Assembly: GCA_032622095.1 (NCBI GenBank)
Contig: CP136061.1
Coordinates: forward strand, 60,591,301 to 60,655,300
Direction of reading: 5' to 3'
DNA: 64,000 nt
From: Siphonodentalium dalli
Lineage: Eukaryota > Mollusca > Scaphopoda > Gadilida > Siphonodentaliidae
The notes below the pieces were generated by a model. The model was not told the origin of the DNA, did not search any database, and worked only from the letters and a program-made list of their open reading frames with translations. Shown here one piece after another: positions 23,701-38,700 of this stretch (positions are counted from its first letter, which is position 1; each line of letters opens with the position of its first letter). A program made the translations under genes and the position numbers.

Positions 23701-26700
23701 TTGGGGGTAAACAATATTTGATTCGAGTCGAGGAACCCACCCATCAAAGCTCAGAGTGATTAGATATCGAATTTTGAACTCTATTAATTTTCGATGATCT
23801 GTCCCAATAGTTAGCACAAACACGTTATCAAAACAGACAAATTGCGGGTGTAAGATGGAAAACTCTAAAATCATTCCGATCGACACATGGCCATTGCGAT
23901 AAGAAATGAGAATTTTTTTCACGTTCACTGAGTTAAACAAATATGAAGCAATGAACACACATACTGAGTCCGTGTCTCCATAACTCTGCCATTCTGGAGA
24001 CATGTCAATGCACTTCCTCCGAACAATTGCTCATGTAGAAGATGACGAATTGAACAAATACTAACACTGATAACATACCTGATGGTTTTGATGCATCACC
24101 AAGACTTCCCAATTCTATTGTTTCCATATATTCAGGAACTCTACGTTTTAAAACCTCCTTTTTTAGTATATCAAAAATATGAACAGAACATCCATCAAAG
24201 AGGTAGGCGAATTCGTCTTTTTTCGGAGGAACAAACATAGAGCATTCTTTGCCGTTTACTGATCTCGACTGTTTCCAAACCAGTTGCCCCGTCTTTATAT
24301 TATATACACAGAAACCTTTCCATTCGACGTAAGTGCAAACTAGTGCTTCTCCACAGCACAGAAATAAATTATCAACTTCCTCTTGGACATCAATGGATAT
24401 CAGCATATGTCCGTCAACTATATTCCAAGTTTTTATTGTCTGGTCGTAGCTACCTGAAATATGTTAACTAAAGTCAGAAGCCGCCAGAGGTTGAATTTCA
24501 GCTTGAATAATTATGGCGTCTACAATGTTTATTGCAATAACTATATGTTAGTCAACAACAGCCTGTCGAAATCCGACTCAATCGCAGCTGATTTTGTGAT
24601 TTTCGCGTCATGGAATGTTATAACGGTTTTTCATTTTCGAAAAAACTTTAGAAAGTCTAATGGCTGCGGTCACGTGTACACAAGACGTGGCGTCAAATAG
24701 GCGGCGGTAACCAAAGTAGACTAGTACGCACTGTTGTGGTGCCACACTTAAAATTTCAATTTAGCAGCCATGTTAACCTGATTTATAATTGAAATTTCAT
24801 AAATACTGTATTTAAAAAATATGGATAGCTACTTTCTCAGAACAGTAGAAAGGATCAAATTTGCTAATAATCTACTTGTGTTCGTCAGATAAATTCCGCA
24901 AACCGCCAACTTACCAATATACTTACTTAATATCGTTCAAATTAAATAGCTCAAATCTAGAGGTGATCCCAAACAAGCCTATTAAATTTTTAAAACGATT
25001 ATCAAATGCGAGTTGCAGGGTGTGCCGGTGGATTCAAATTTGAAATCCAAGAGGGATGCCGACGGCCATGTTGTTAATTGAAAATCGTTAAATTCGATAG
25101 CTCCCATCTGGAGGTGATCATAAACATGCCAATTAATTTTCAAAACAATTCTCAAATAAACGCAAACTGCAGTGTGTGCTGCTGGCAGATTCAAATTTGA
25201 AATCCAAGGTGACTGCTGGCGGCCATGTTATTTAAAACAAATTTCGGAAAAAATTGATTGCTCCCATTCAGAGGTCACCACAAAAATCCAATGAAGTTTG
25301 GTGACGATCTGATGACGATATGTGGTATGTAGGGTGTGTCGAAGGATTAAGTCGTGCGATGAGTAAATCCAAGATGGACGCTGTTGGCCATGTTTTTTAA
25401 CAAAATTCGGAAATTGTCGATGGCTCCCATCTGGCATTCGCCATATTAAGTTTGGTGACAATCGGATGAGTGATATGGTCTGTAGAGTGTGCCAAATGAT
25501 TTGCATGTAGTCATGCCGCAAAGAATACAACCCAAGATGGTTGACGATAGCCATGTTTTTCATCGAAAGTCGTTCAAACTCGATAGTTCACATCTAGAGA
25601 TGATCCTAAATAATTATGCCTGTACATTTTCAAAATAATTCTCCAATAAATGCGGGCTGCATGGTGTTCCGATGCATTCAAATGTGAAATCTAAGATGGC
25701 TGCTGGCGGCCATATTTTTAAACAAATCTTCAATGGCTCCCGTCTCGTGGTTATCGCGAAGATCCATTTGAAGTTTGGTAACGATCGGATGAGGGATATG
25801 TTGTCTGTACGGTGTGACACGAGAGAGTCTCTCAACACTTCTCAAAATTACACGAAGATAAACATAAAATATTGCAAATCAAATGTTGTTTTCGGTGTAA
25901 ACAAATAAAAACATACAATTGTTTCGTACTGATTAAATTGTCCCGGACAGATTTAACGCGATTAAAAGGGTTTGGACATGCGGGGTTTTGGGACCATGCG
26001 CCTTATTGAATGATCTCCTTCTTTCATAAGTTTGCACATTAAAAGGGTACTGTTCGCCATTTTCAACAAATTCCCGACAATAGCAATGATCTAATATCGA
26101 TAATATATAGAAAAATAAGTAATTTTAGTCGAAGATGTATTATGTAAACGTGCAGGTTAATAGATTATCTTAAAATCAAAGTTAAATTTTTTATATAAAT
26201 TTAGTTTATGGCTGGAGCCATACATTAAATTACGAATTTCCGTGTACAAGACGTAATAAAATTAATTGACGGATAGTGGATTGGGTAACGCGTGGCACAC
26301 ATGATCGTTTAGACACATATGTTGATACAGGGCGTAAACTCAAGCCACTCACTGACTAGTGTCTATACAATACATTAAATGAGTATCTGGGACTAAATAT
26401 TATGCATATAATATAACATTTATTTGATACATTTGGCCATTTGCTTAAAAACTGTACACAAATTACTCGACAATGACAAATTATATTTTCGTATTCCGGC
26501 TCTCAACAGACTTTCAAATAATGGAAATCTGGTTACCTTATTCTACGACTCAGAGACTACAGCAACCAACAACAAACTTTGAGCACAGTATCCCTTCAAC
26601 CATACAAGGCAGTCAAAGCCTTATGTTGTCATTATTAGACATCTCTACAAATGCATTCAAAGGAAATTTTCATCTTTTTGTCCACTTATGTTTGAGCATC

Positions 26701-29700
26701 CCCACAAAAACAATTCCATCACGTACTTGTATAACTAACTGTGAGAATCTATTCAGTAAATAGAGGTAATAACCTGTCAAGGCTGTTTTCCCATCAGATG
26801 TTAGTGCCAAGCAAGCAATTGATCTTGTATGTCCGCTCAAACAATGAATCAGTTGTCCACCAGCGCTTGTCAGTATCTGGGTACTTGCTTCCAAATATGG
26901 AAAACCGCATTCTCTGCATTGTCGAAGGAAGTCTTCCACATTCTGTTGGAAAACAATTTTTTAGAGCATTATTACCAACACCGTTAAGAATATAAGTGTC
27001 AATGACACTGTAGCACAACTAAAACAGGGGATACTGTTATACATTACAGTCAATGGAGCGCAATAAGGAATGCAGAAAATTTAAATGTTTAGGTAATACC
27101 AGATATCAACCCGAAGATCCGTATGAAGTTTGGGATCAATTGGATGAAAAATGTCGGCTGTACTCTAGGGCAATCCGAAGCGGGTTGCATGCATGGTATA
27201 CCGATGCATTCATATGTGAAACCCAAGATGCCATGTTTTTGAAGAAATTTGGAAAAAATCAATGGCTCCCATCTAGCGTCAACCCCGAATATCCGAATCG
27301 TTTGGTCGAAAATTGTTCAAATTAGATAGCTCCCATCTAGAGGTGAACCCAAATATGTTTGTAAATTAAAAAAAAAATTCCAATAAATGTCAGCTGCAGG
27401 GTGATCCGAATGCCGATGGATTCAAATTTGAAATCCAAGATGGCTTCTGGTGGCCATTTATATCGATGGCTCTCAACTAAAGGTCAACCTGAAGATCCAT
27501 ATGAAGTTTAGTGATGATAATCTGAGAGATTTGACCTTTAGGGTGTGTTGAAGGAAATTATTAATGGACGCACGGTCGGGCGACGAACGCTAACCAGCGA
27601 CAATAGCGCTAAAAATTGCATTATTCATAATAAATCAAACTTGGGTAAATGAAAGTTAATGTCTCAGCACCAACACTGTGTACGTGGTATACATACATAT
27701 AACAACATTTCACAGGTACAGTAATGCCCTAAATAATCGAATCCTTAACCACAGCTGAATTATGGGTAATTTTTCAGGAATTTGAACTTTCCGATGAATG
27801 GTAACAAGCCATATTTCCGACTAAATCCTTAAAAATTACCCATAATTCTGCTGTGGTTAAGGAGTCGATTATTTAGGGCATTACTGTAGCTGTGGCTTCG
27901 GTGCAAAACTATCTTACTTCAGTGTCCTTTAATCTGTTCAGAAGCTGTGATGGTAGTTGGTCTGGATACATAAGAAGTGGAAACTCTGAGAGTCTCAGAG
28001 CCTGCCGGATAATTCCCAGCAGATTATCTTCCAATGGCATTGTCTTCAGTGCAAAATCAAAGTCAGCCAGCACTTGCCTGAAATAGTTATCGACCGCATA
28101 TATAAACAAGCCTGAGTTTAGTGTGTCTGTCATTTTCAGAATGAGGTCCACAGAGGGTGAGTTTAGTGACGCTATCCCGCAGAGCGGTCTAGCATTACCA
28201 AATTCACCCTATGTGGACTACTCAGATTGAAGTTCCCAAATGGTGAGTATTGTGATGTATACACCTATTGTGAACCTCGATTATGCAATGTGTCATCTGC
28301 CAATTTGGGGATATAGAGAAACTAAACTAAAAAAAAATAGAATCTATGTGAAGAAGTTTCAATTAAAATTTGATAATGCAGAAAGTTTTCCAGAGAAGAT
28401 GAGGCCTCATCAGAATGAGGTCCTCAGAGGGTGAGTTTAGTGATGCTAGCCCTCTATGCAGGATAGCGTCAATAAATTCACCCTCTAGGGACCTCGATCA
28501 TTCTGCAAATGACAAACACACTAAACTCAGGCTTGTGTGTAAATGGTTCACAATTCTGCAGGGTGGTAGGACGCAAGCTAATGCCAAGATAACACTAGAC
28601 ATAGCACCTCAGGTCCTAGCATATACTCTCATGGTGCCAAATTGAAACATGGACATGGAGTACGGAACACAAATAAACAATAACAAAGAAGGATAACTAT
28701 AGAACGGCAAATGCCAATGTCATTATGAACTCTTTTGAAAGCAATCATGAAGGCGAACCTCCATACCAATTTTGTTCAGATCGGATAACCCATGGCTGAC
28801 ATATCGTTGCGGACAGACAAAATCAAAGATTTCCAGATAAACAAAGAATGGGTGCCGAACAGCCATACCCAATTTCGACAGATTCCATAGCCCATATATG
28901 CCTGGACAGACGGACAGATGAACAAACAGATGGACAAAGTCAATCCAGTGTACCCCCCAGATTTCATTGTTGAGAAAAATGGGGTAAAAAACAATGTGCA
29001 CAATACTTTCAGATGTGGTGTCATTCATCGATGTTGTTACCATGGCAACACACTGACACACCCTTCTCAACAATCTTTTTTAAATCAAGAGCCCAACCAC
29101 ATAAATACAACTGTTATAAAAAGAGTTTAATTCCTAAACAGTAACAACATTTAAGAAATTAAGAGGAACACATGGATGTTGGTCCAATAGCCAATGAAAA
29201 ATTCCAACATGTCAGGTAACTGGGTACAAGGTTATGTAAAATCCCCAGAAAATTGGTAATGAAAACGAATAAAATTATAAAAAATAGTCCTAAATTAAAT
29301 TTATGAGTGATAATCGAGAAATATAAAGAAAAATTTATTATAAAATCAGCTACGGGCATTACATAATTTGTCATTATACTTTTCGGATATAACTGCTTAA
29401 ACCTAATCGAAGCAAGCGCTATTTCTTAAATATCATTTTATTTACTACCTGGGACGAGACAATAACGCATACTGAGATGGAGATATATACCTGAGATTTG
29501 TTGCTTTCAACTTGGCATAGAGGAACTCAAAATTGAGCAGACATTCATTCTTGAGATTATCCCAGTCATATGATCGTACCCTGTGAATAGGGAGATTGTT
29601 TAGCTTCCTTGTATTGTAATGCTGACCATACTTTACTGGCTGTGCTGAGACAAAGCGGTCGGCAATACACTCTACTCCATCCTTGTTAGTGTAATGTTTG

Positions 29701-32700
29701 ACATTGCCTGCAAGGAAAAGTATTCCAAGTGTTACTATGATCCAATTTTTAGCGTGCACAACTCATAACAGCAAACAACTTTGTGGTGCGATTTTCAGAG
29801 TAAATCGTGTACTTGGCTTGGAGGAGATCATGCCACGAATCTATACTATGACTAAGGCCCGTAGAAATCATATTCCACCAGTACAAAACCTTGGAACTGA
29901 TTGCAGTTTTGACAGGAAACCTTATAAAATTGAAAATAAAATGCGGGGAATATATTTCTCAGTTGTTATCTGTTCCTGAATAATGTACTTCACTGAAGGT
30001 AAATGTCCCAACTCAAAATTGTATGCGTTCTCTGACTTTTGCAAACCGATACCGCAATAACCTTTTAATTAATTACCCAGAAGAAAATTCCATAATTGTA
30101 AGCGACGCAAGAAAAATCGCTCACAAATTCACTTAAATCGTGAAATGTCCAGTTAACCTACAGTGAAGTACATGTACACTATTAAGGAAAATATAATAAC
30201 TAAGAAATATATTCCCCGCATTATTTTTTCAACTTTATAATGTTCCCTGTCAAAACTGCAAATATTTTCCAAGGTTTTGTACTGGCATATGATTTCTACA
30301 TGCTTTAGCCATATTATATATTCATGGCATGATCTAGGCTTGGAACAGACCTGCTAAATTGGAAGTACACCGATGTGGGAAAGTAGACAAACTTATACCA
30401 AGGGCCGTAACTCAGGACAAAAAACTCGGACAATCCTGATTTTCGAACTTAATCGATGAGATATCGTTGTGAAAGGTCAATATATCCAATATGAATGAAA
30501 TTGGTTGATTTTTTGTCAAGTTATCGCGCTAACGGACATAACATTGCTGTAAATATAATCTAGTCCCATAACTCTGGTTAGCAAGTTGTGTCCAGCTACT
30601 GCACATGACGATAAACTAACATACCAAAAAATGTCAAAATGCATCAATAAACGGCTATGTTATATAGGTTTAGGGCTGCCTGTCTGGACTCCCGCCACCT
30701 GCATGCCCGCCAATAGTCCCTCGTCAAACCATAAGTCAAGTTTTTTAATAAAATGAAAAACTTGACTTAAAATGTTTTCATGGAAGTAACATTAGTGAAG
30801 GTGGAAATTCAATTGTAGAAGCAATCATGAACATGTAATTTAAGAAAACCAGCAATATATCCTCATGTGCAAGCAAATGCTCACCATTAGCCCAACAGCC
30901 ACTGAAGAAATCAGCCAGTCCTTTGTGTAGTTGTTGTGCATCATTGATATCAGAGTCGCTCACGTAGCGTTCATATGCAGTCTCACGAAACTGTCTATGA
31001 TACCAGTTAAACACTTGCACGTCATCTGCTTCTCTGTCAACTTTTAATATAAAACATAACCAGTTTAAGCGACGACAGTATAGCTATATATAGAACCTCT
31101 GCCGAGTCCAAAAGATGCCAAATCCCTGCGATGACCAGTGTGTGTACAATGTCCACTAGACAACCAAAAGTGACCAATATATGATTCCACTTGATCAATT
31201 GATAATTCTACAACATGTCAATTTCAACTTTATGCCTTTTGGCTCTTTCCTGAAAACACTGATATGTGCTCGTTAATCATGAACGTAAATTAGATACATT
31301 ATATACATCGCTGCTGTAATTAAGTAGAGTTAACACTTTAATTAAATAACGGTTAATTTAGCAACTTTGAGCGTTAGTAAGGGGCATATAATAAAAAGCA
31401 TACACACATCTCATTCGTGTCGGGAAAGAAATATTGAATTTTCACTCGTGGCTGTTAGCCGCTTAGTGAAAATTCGATATTTCTTTACGACACTCTTGCG
31501 ATATTTCGGTATTCAAGCAAAAACTGTAGTTATTCTCCATATATTAGAGTGTCTCAATTCTTGTTTAGGCTAATGCAAACGTTCGAGATTCTATTTGATG
31601 TGAAATCGTGCATGCAAAAAGATTTTATTTTATTTCAAATGTTCGCAAAGATTCGATAAATTTTAGAACCCATCTGCAGTATAGGAGAACCCTGCATCTT
31701 TCTATATTATATAACTGACAATGTCCTTAAAACATTGCCTCTATCATGGTTGAACAGATGGGAGTTAACCATTAATGAATCATTTATCATGGCAAACAAG
31801 TGGTTCAACACAAAAACAACAGACGACAAATAATAGCTACAGCTGACCCACTTCATATGCTTTTTCAATTCACTTGGTTGATCATTATGTTTTTCTGTTT
31901 CGATGTCTGTAACTGCGCAGTTTGTGATGTAAATAAAACAGTTACTTCTTATTCATGCAATTTCAGTTATCAATTGAATTCTATAACCAGTCAAAATGTA
32001 ACTCTTTGTGGCTGTCATAATTTAGTCATGTTTCTATAATTTCCTGCAAAGAAAACAAATTGTCAATTTTGCTAATCTCACTGATCGACATGAAATGTAT
32101 CTCCACTCACACGCACCACATATCCCCAATTCGATTTGAATTGATTCAGTTAAATGCTGGCCATTTGTTTACAATTTGAACATTTCCCATATATGTATAG
32201 GAATCCTAGCTTCTGTACGTGCATCATATGTATAATAGACCATATCAGTCCAATGTAAACTTGTATCACTGAATGGGAAAATAGTTCAGTACAGAAAGGC
32301 AGAGTTAACTCTTTCCGAGATAAATACATACCAAAGTAGTTCTCCAGGTCTGTTTTAATCCGGATGAGTAATAGGGGAGGCAATCTCCTGACAGGTGGCG
32401 TCCAGTACATATACACGTCATTCAGAACATCCTCATCACATGACAATATGTCTTCCAGCTCACCAGACGACAATCCGCTCCGAGCTGAAAACAACAACAG
32501 ATTGCACTGCGGTGCTGACATAACTCACGGTGCCAAATATTGGCAGGATGAAACTCAACTTTAAAACAAACATAAACTATAGATTGGTCTGCCTCAGGTG
32601 GGAGAAGGAATAGCCCCGTATTCATCATGTTATTCGAATGAAGTAGCCATTACCATAATATTGGGCACTGAAAATATGTCAACAGTTAACCCTAACCCTA

Positions 32701-35700
32701 AACTCCATAACCCTAACCACTAACCATAATCCTAAACATATTGACCTATAATGTAGGAATAACAGATCGGACAAAATTATGCATGTTGCGAAATTCATTT
32801 TCTAAGTCGAAAAAGGGGGGTAACTCCACCACAAAAAGTGGGACATACGTCATAATCGCAGGTGCACATGTTCCCGTGATACTAAATATCTGTGCCAAGT
32901 TGACCTAAAATGTTGGAATAAAAGCTCGAACAAATGTATGCATGTTGCGAACATTTTCTAAGTCGAAAAAGGGGGACATCTTCCCCCAAAAAAAGTCGGA
33001 CAGACGTCATAATCGCAGGTGCACCACAGGTTCTCATGTTACTAAATAACTGTGCCAAGTTAAAAACAAATGAGCAAAAAATGTAGGAATAAAAGCTCGG
33101 ACAAAATTCTGTCCACGGACGGACAGACGGCTGGATGGCTAGACGGACGGCTAAGCTGATTCCAGTATCCCCCATTACTCGTTGCGGGGGATATAATAAG
33201 GATACTTAACGAAAATAAATATAAAAGGTTACAAGAGCATGCCGTCGGGCGTGGCATGATACGCCCGTTTCTGGAGTAGATTGGGGCATGTTAACAGAAC
33301 CCATATTTGAGCTTGATCTGTATACCAAATTTGGGTCAGTTCACTCGATTCAATCTAAAGTTATCACCTGGAAACCGCATATCAGGTAAAATCTAAGTCG
33401 AAAAAAGGGCATAACTCAGTCAAATTCATGCGGACGAAACCCCTATTCGAACTTGATCTGTATTTTGGGGTGGTAAACTAATATACCAAATTTGGTTCAG
33501 TTCATTTGATTCAATCTAAAGTTATCATCCGGAAACCAAAAGCGGACGACGGACGGACGATGGACGGACGGACAACCCATTTACATAATACGACCGTTTT
33601 TTCCAACGGACATATAAAAAGGGGGAAAGCGATGCATCGATTCCCAACACTTCATTGAACATCCTTGTGATTGTAAATATCTGTACCAATTTCACCCGAT
33701 ATGGCTGAGCCTTGTCAGGCACATAGACAAAAACATTTCCAGATATAGTTAAAAAAAATAACACTAGAACAGAAATTGCGTACATTGTCATTGGACACTC
33801 TTTTGAAAGCACCCCCGATAGCGAACATCAGGACCAAATTGCATTGTAATCCGATGAACAATGACTGAAATATCTGCGCGGACGGACACACAATCCAAGA
33901 GTTCCAAATAAACAATGAACAAACAACCTAATTTCAGTCAGATACGATAACACAAGGCTGAGATATATGCCTCGACGAACGGACAGACATACGGACAGCT
34001 AGCGAGACAAAATAAATCTGGTACCCCCCCCTCCCCCCCCCCCCCCCCGCCGCCCTCATTTTTCTACTCGGGGTATTGAAAGTCTACACAGCGATATCTC
34101 TAGAGTATAAACTGTTCGTAGCGGTATACGCGTAGGTATATATGTCAATGGTTGTATGGTTACACATGTACTATCCTTGAAGATATATGAATGTATATTT
34201 CAATTAAAGTGATGTAATACACTCAGATAAGGTGTTCCAAATGAAATAACAAATATTCATGCCAAAATAATTTATAATCATAACTTTGATATCCAAATAG
34301 TCAGAAAACAGAGTCATTGTTATAAGGGAATTACACATAGTGACTATTATTGGGGTAATAATTGCCGCAATTTTGATGCCCAATAATGCGCCCCGAATAA
34401 GTTTTTTAAATATTTACATTTGGGCGTAGTTCAACCATTGTGTTCTGTGAAATGGTGCCGACGATGTGGTTGGGATTTTCATTAATCGTAGTTCCTTGCA
34501 ACACTCGTCCAATGGTGATAGTGCACAAACTATCTTTAACGCAAGCTTTTGTTTGTATATGAACAGCTTTATATTGCAAATAATGAATGATAACAGGAAT
34601 GATGATTATATATATGATGCATTAATACAGAGAAACTAAACTGGGAGTGACCATAGTGCTGGGCGATACTTGGACTGGAACCCAACTATCGGCACACTTA
34701 TTTGTCACGGCTACCGTTATATTATATATTGTTGTAACCACATTGTTCAGCCAAAGATTATTAATTCAATTTCATTTAATTGATGTCATATCTTTCTCAA
34801 AGTTACCGGTTTGTATCTGAGAAAAAAACAAATACATATACGTTATAAGCACGGCGTCCGATTTATAAGCGATATAAAGATCACAAGCGCTGTTTATGTC
34901 GCTTATAAATCGGACGCCGTGCTTATAACATATTTATAACACCCAATCAGCCCGAGAAACTAACAATCAGTAATGAGTTTCTCTTACCAATTAAATATGT
35001 GATCAGTCTTACAAACCTGGTCCAGTGAATACCAAACAATACTGCATAGTCGATATTACACCCAGATAGTTCAACGCATTGTATTTGTGCCGAATCATGA
35101 CATTTCAATGGACCTTTCTTTGTGTTGATATTGGACTAATTAAAGAGCACATTAATCTTCTCTTCTTGTGTTCATTATTCCTACGTATCGGATTTATTTA
35201 TTCCATACATTCGATGCCGGATTTATAATATCACAAGAAACACTTTCGACCAATGTAAGTTATCAAATGGGGTCCTGTTACCGACCTTTATTTACTTTAA
35301 ATATCTGTTAGTTGTTGTATACGCTGTAAAACGGTCTGTCGTTGATTACACTTGTTCATTGTGTTGATGAGGGGGGGGGGGGGCTACTAAATTTGCCACA
35401 GTTCGGGACAAAAACTGCAGAATTTCGCCGGCTAAGCAAATGCCCATTTAACTCATCCGAATCCCCCGACCTGATTTATTTAATTATTAACGTTTATATC
35501 TTTGGCATGATGTATAGCCCCTGTCATCTAAGATGTCGCTACGTCACTGTATTTGCTTGTGCGAAAACATGGTATCACAGCCCATATTAGTAACGCTCAC
35601 CTTGGCGGACAAATTAACTGTTTGAATGATCTTTAAATCATAATTGGTCAATCAAGGTGTGCGCCGTGAATACAATGCATAGGCTAGTTGTAATCACGAC

Positions 35701-38700
35701 ATACCATTTGATAGAACACGCGACTACTTAAAGATCTTTACAGTAAATAAAGGTCGGTCACCGGACCCCTTAGATAACTTCCATTGGTCGAGGGCTGATT
35801 GGCGTGTTATAGGATTCAGTTCAACTAATATTGTAGCCAAGCTAATATAGGCGCACTCACATACAGCCAGATAACCGAGGGCCCTGGATACCAGCAGCGT
35901 CCCATGCAGCCGTTCTACCCTAGTAAACAGAGCATGAATGATTGACTTGACTGTTGTTTCCAGTGTGGACTCATCAAGAGGTGTAAAGGACGTCCATCTG
36001 CTGGCCTCGTCAAATGACAGCTTCAAATAGAGCGCTATCGGACATTGGTGAAAGCTTTGTTCAACTATCTGCATTTGGTCATCTGTTAATGTTCTTCTCG
36101 TTGCTCGTAGCCAACTTTGGAGAATGGATGTTACATCATTGGACGCAAGCTGGGGTACAGCGATAAGTGATTCATCATTTTTCAATCGTATCTGAAGCAA
36201 TATTTTTAAATTTAATCAATACTTTCAGCTAATCAGATAACAATTGTTCACGAATGGGACCCCTATAATCGCTGGGTGGTAATCTCAGTAAATGCAACAA
36301 ACTGCGAATTTCTATAGAATTAATAAATCAGCCCAATATTTAAGCACAAATTCTGACGGCTACTGTAATTTAAGCAGATAAAGTCAAGGAATATGGTATC
36401 TGCATTTTTATTTTCATCAAAGTGAAATATTACGCCATTTAAGAGTGGTGTCATTTATCACTGTGTAAACTTGAACATTTAAGTAGAAGTTTTGTTACGA
36501 AAACATCAATTTAATTAAAGGGGCAAAGTTCGCCAATTTCAATAAATTCCAGGTAATAACAACGAGCTAATGTCGATAATATATAGAAAAATTGGTAATT
36601 TGAGTCAAAGATGAATTCTGTAAATGCAGGTTAACAGGCTATCTTAAACTGAAAGTTAATAATTTGATTTAAATTTAATTTATGGCTCAACCTTCACTGG
36701 CTAACTTCTATCTACGAACATGTGATGTCACCTTGTATACGAGGTCGCATGGATAGTCATCATAATTATGTCCCTCTCAATTTCAACCTCGTTATAGGAA
36801 CCTATGGAAATATAACCGATATCTCCACCAAGTGAAGTGTCATATTGACAGGAAAATCAAGGCTTGCCAATTGTTTTAAGTACTCTGCAGGCAGTGATAG
36901 GTCATTTGCCTCATTCAAGGGAATCCTGTACTATCTGTTCAACTTTAATATTTGTTCCGTCAAAATTTTTGATTATTGGTTCGACACCATGACACCCAAA
37001 ACAGTCATAGACAATCCTCTTCTAAGAATGACTATAAATAGTACCTTCAATGCCGGGAAGAATTCGTAGGTATCATCAGGTAGCGTGGATAGAACTATCC
37101 GTACATAGTTGGGCAGGATCTTCGGCAGCCAGTTGAGTAGGCGTACACCACCCAGTGGTTCAAATTGATCCAGTGAATCCAGGAAGATAACTAAAGGCTT
37201 GAGCTTCTCGGCTAGAGAGATTGCTTTGAAAAATCTTTTTACCAGCTCTTCCTCATTCTGTCAATTTATTGAAGACTCCAAAATGCAGAATTCACATACT
37301 ATAACAACCAAATAAACATACATATACCATTATAGAGGTGTGCTCACAATGTAAGACTCATGACAAGTTAACTTCAACCATGAATACAAACACAAACAAA
37401 AAATTTAAGGAGCAGATATATTTCCTTCCAGTCTCAAAGCTGAAGATGCACAGGAATTCATTTTGACTGATCTTGTGCTGAGTTTTAAGAACTATATGGT
37501 CATATGCATAGTTTAAATAGTCGAGGTTCCAGTGTTTTAAGGATGAAGCTTAAATGCTTATGTGTTGAAGCTCTATTGCCATTGTTGGTTTAAATGCCAA
37601 TGGTGGTTTCTGTGTTAAGCTTAATTGTCCATATTGGTTTCTGGACGAAGCTTCAATGCCCATTGTGGTTTCTGTGTGAAGCTTAAACGTCCATGTTGAT
37701 TTATTGGCTGAGCTTAAATGTCCATGGTGGTTTATGGGCGAATGTTAAATGTCCGTGGATGTTTATGGACGAAGCTTAAAGGCACTGCAGTTTACGTGTA
37801 AAGCTTAAATGTCAATGGTGGTTTATGGGCGAAGCTTAAATGACCATGATGGTTTGTGGACGAAGCTTAAATGTCCATGGTGGTTTATGGGTGAAGCTTA
37901 ATTGTCCATGGTGGTTTCTGTGCGAAGCTGAAATTTCAATGGTGGTTTATGGGCGAAATTAAATGCCGATGGTGGTTTATGGGCGAAACTTAAATGTCGG
38001 TAGCGGTTTATGAGTGAAGCTTAAATGTCCATGGTGGTTTATGGGCGAAATTAAATGCCGATGGTGATTTATGAGTGAAGCTTAAATATCGATGGTGGTT
38101 TATGAGTGAAGCTTAAATGACCTGATGGTTTATGGGCGAAGCTTAAATGCTGATGGTGGTTTATGTGGGAAGCTTAAGTGCACTTTGTGGTTTACGGATG
38201 ATGCTTAAATGGCCATGGTGATTTATGTGCAAAGCTTAAATGTTCATGTTAGTCTATGCGCGAAGGTTAAATGTTCATTGTGGTTTATGGGTGAAGCTTA
38301 AATGCTCATGGTGGTTTATGTGTGAATCTTAAATACCCATGTTGGTTCATGGGCAAAGCATAAATGTTCATGTTGGTTTATGGGTGAATCTAAAATGCCC
38401 ATTGTGGTTTATGGGCGAAGCTTAAATGCACATGGTGGTTTCTGCGTGAAGCTCAAATGTCCATGTTGGCCTATGCGCGGGTTGAATGCCCATTGTGGTT
38501 TATGTGCGAAGCTTAATTGTCCATGTTGGTTTATGGGCGAAGCTTAATTGTCCATGGCGGTTTATGGGCGAAGCTTAATTGTCCATGTTGGTTTATGGGC
38601 GAAGCTTAATTGTCCATGGTGGTTTATGTGTGAAGCATAAATGTCCATGGTGATTTGAGGCCTCAAACTATATCAAGTCATAGAACATATTGCCGTAGAT

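Noticed and set aside
23650-24003. 117-codon minus-strand frame as an extra exon between exons 18 and 19
   Set aside because: It lies entirely within a dispersed repeat found again at the right window edge, and exons 18 and 19 already join in phase.
32680-32745. Interstitial telomere relic
   Set aside because: Only two or three pure CCCTAA-like units are present; simple sequence drift explains it as well.
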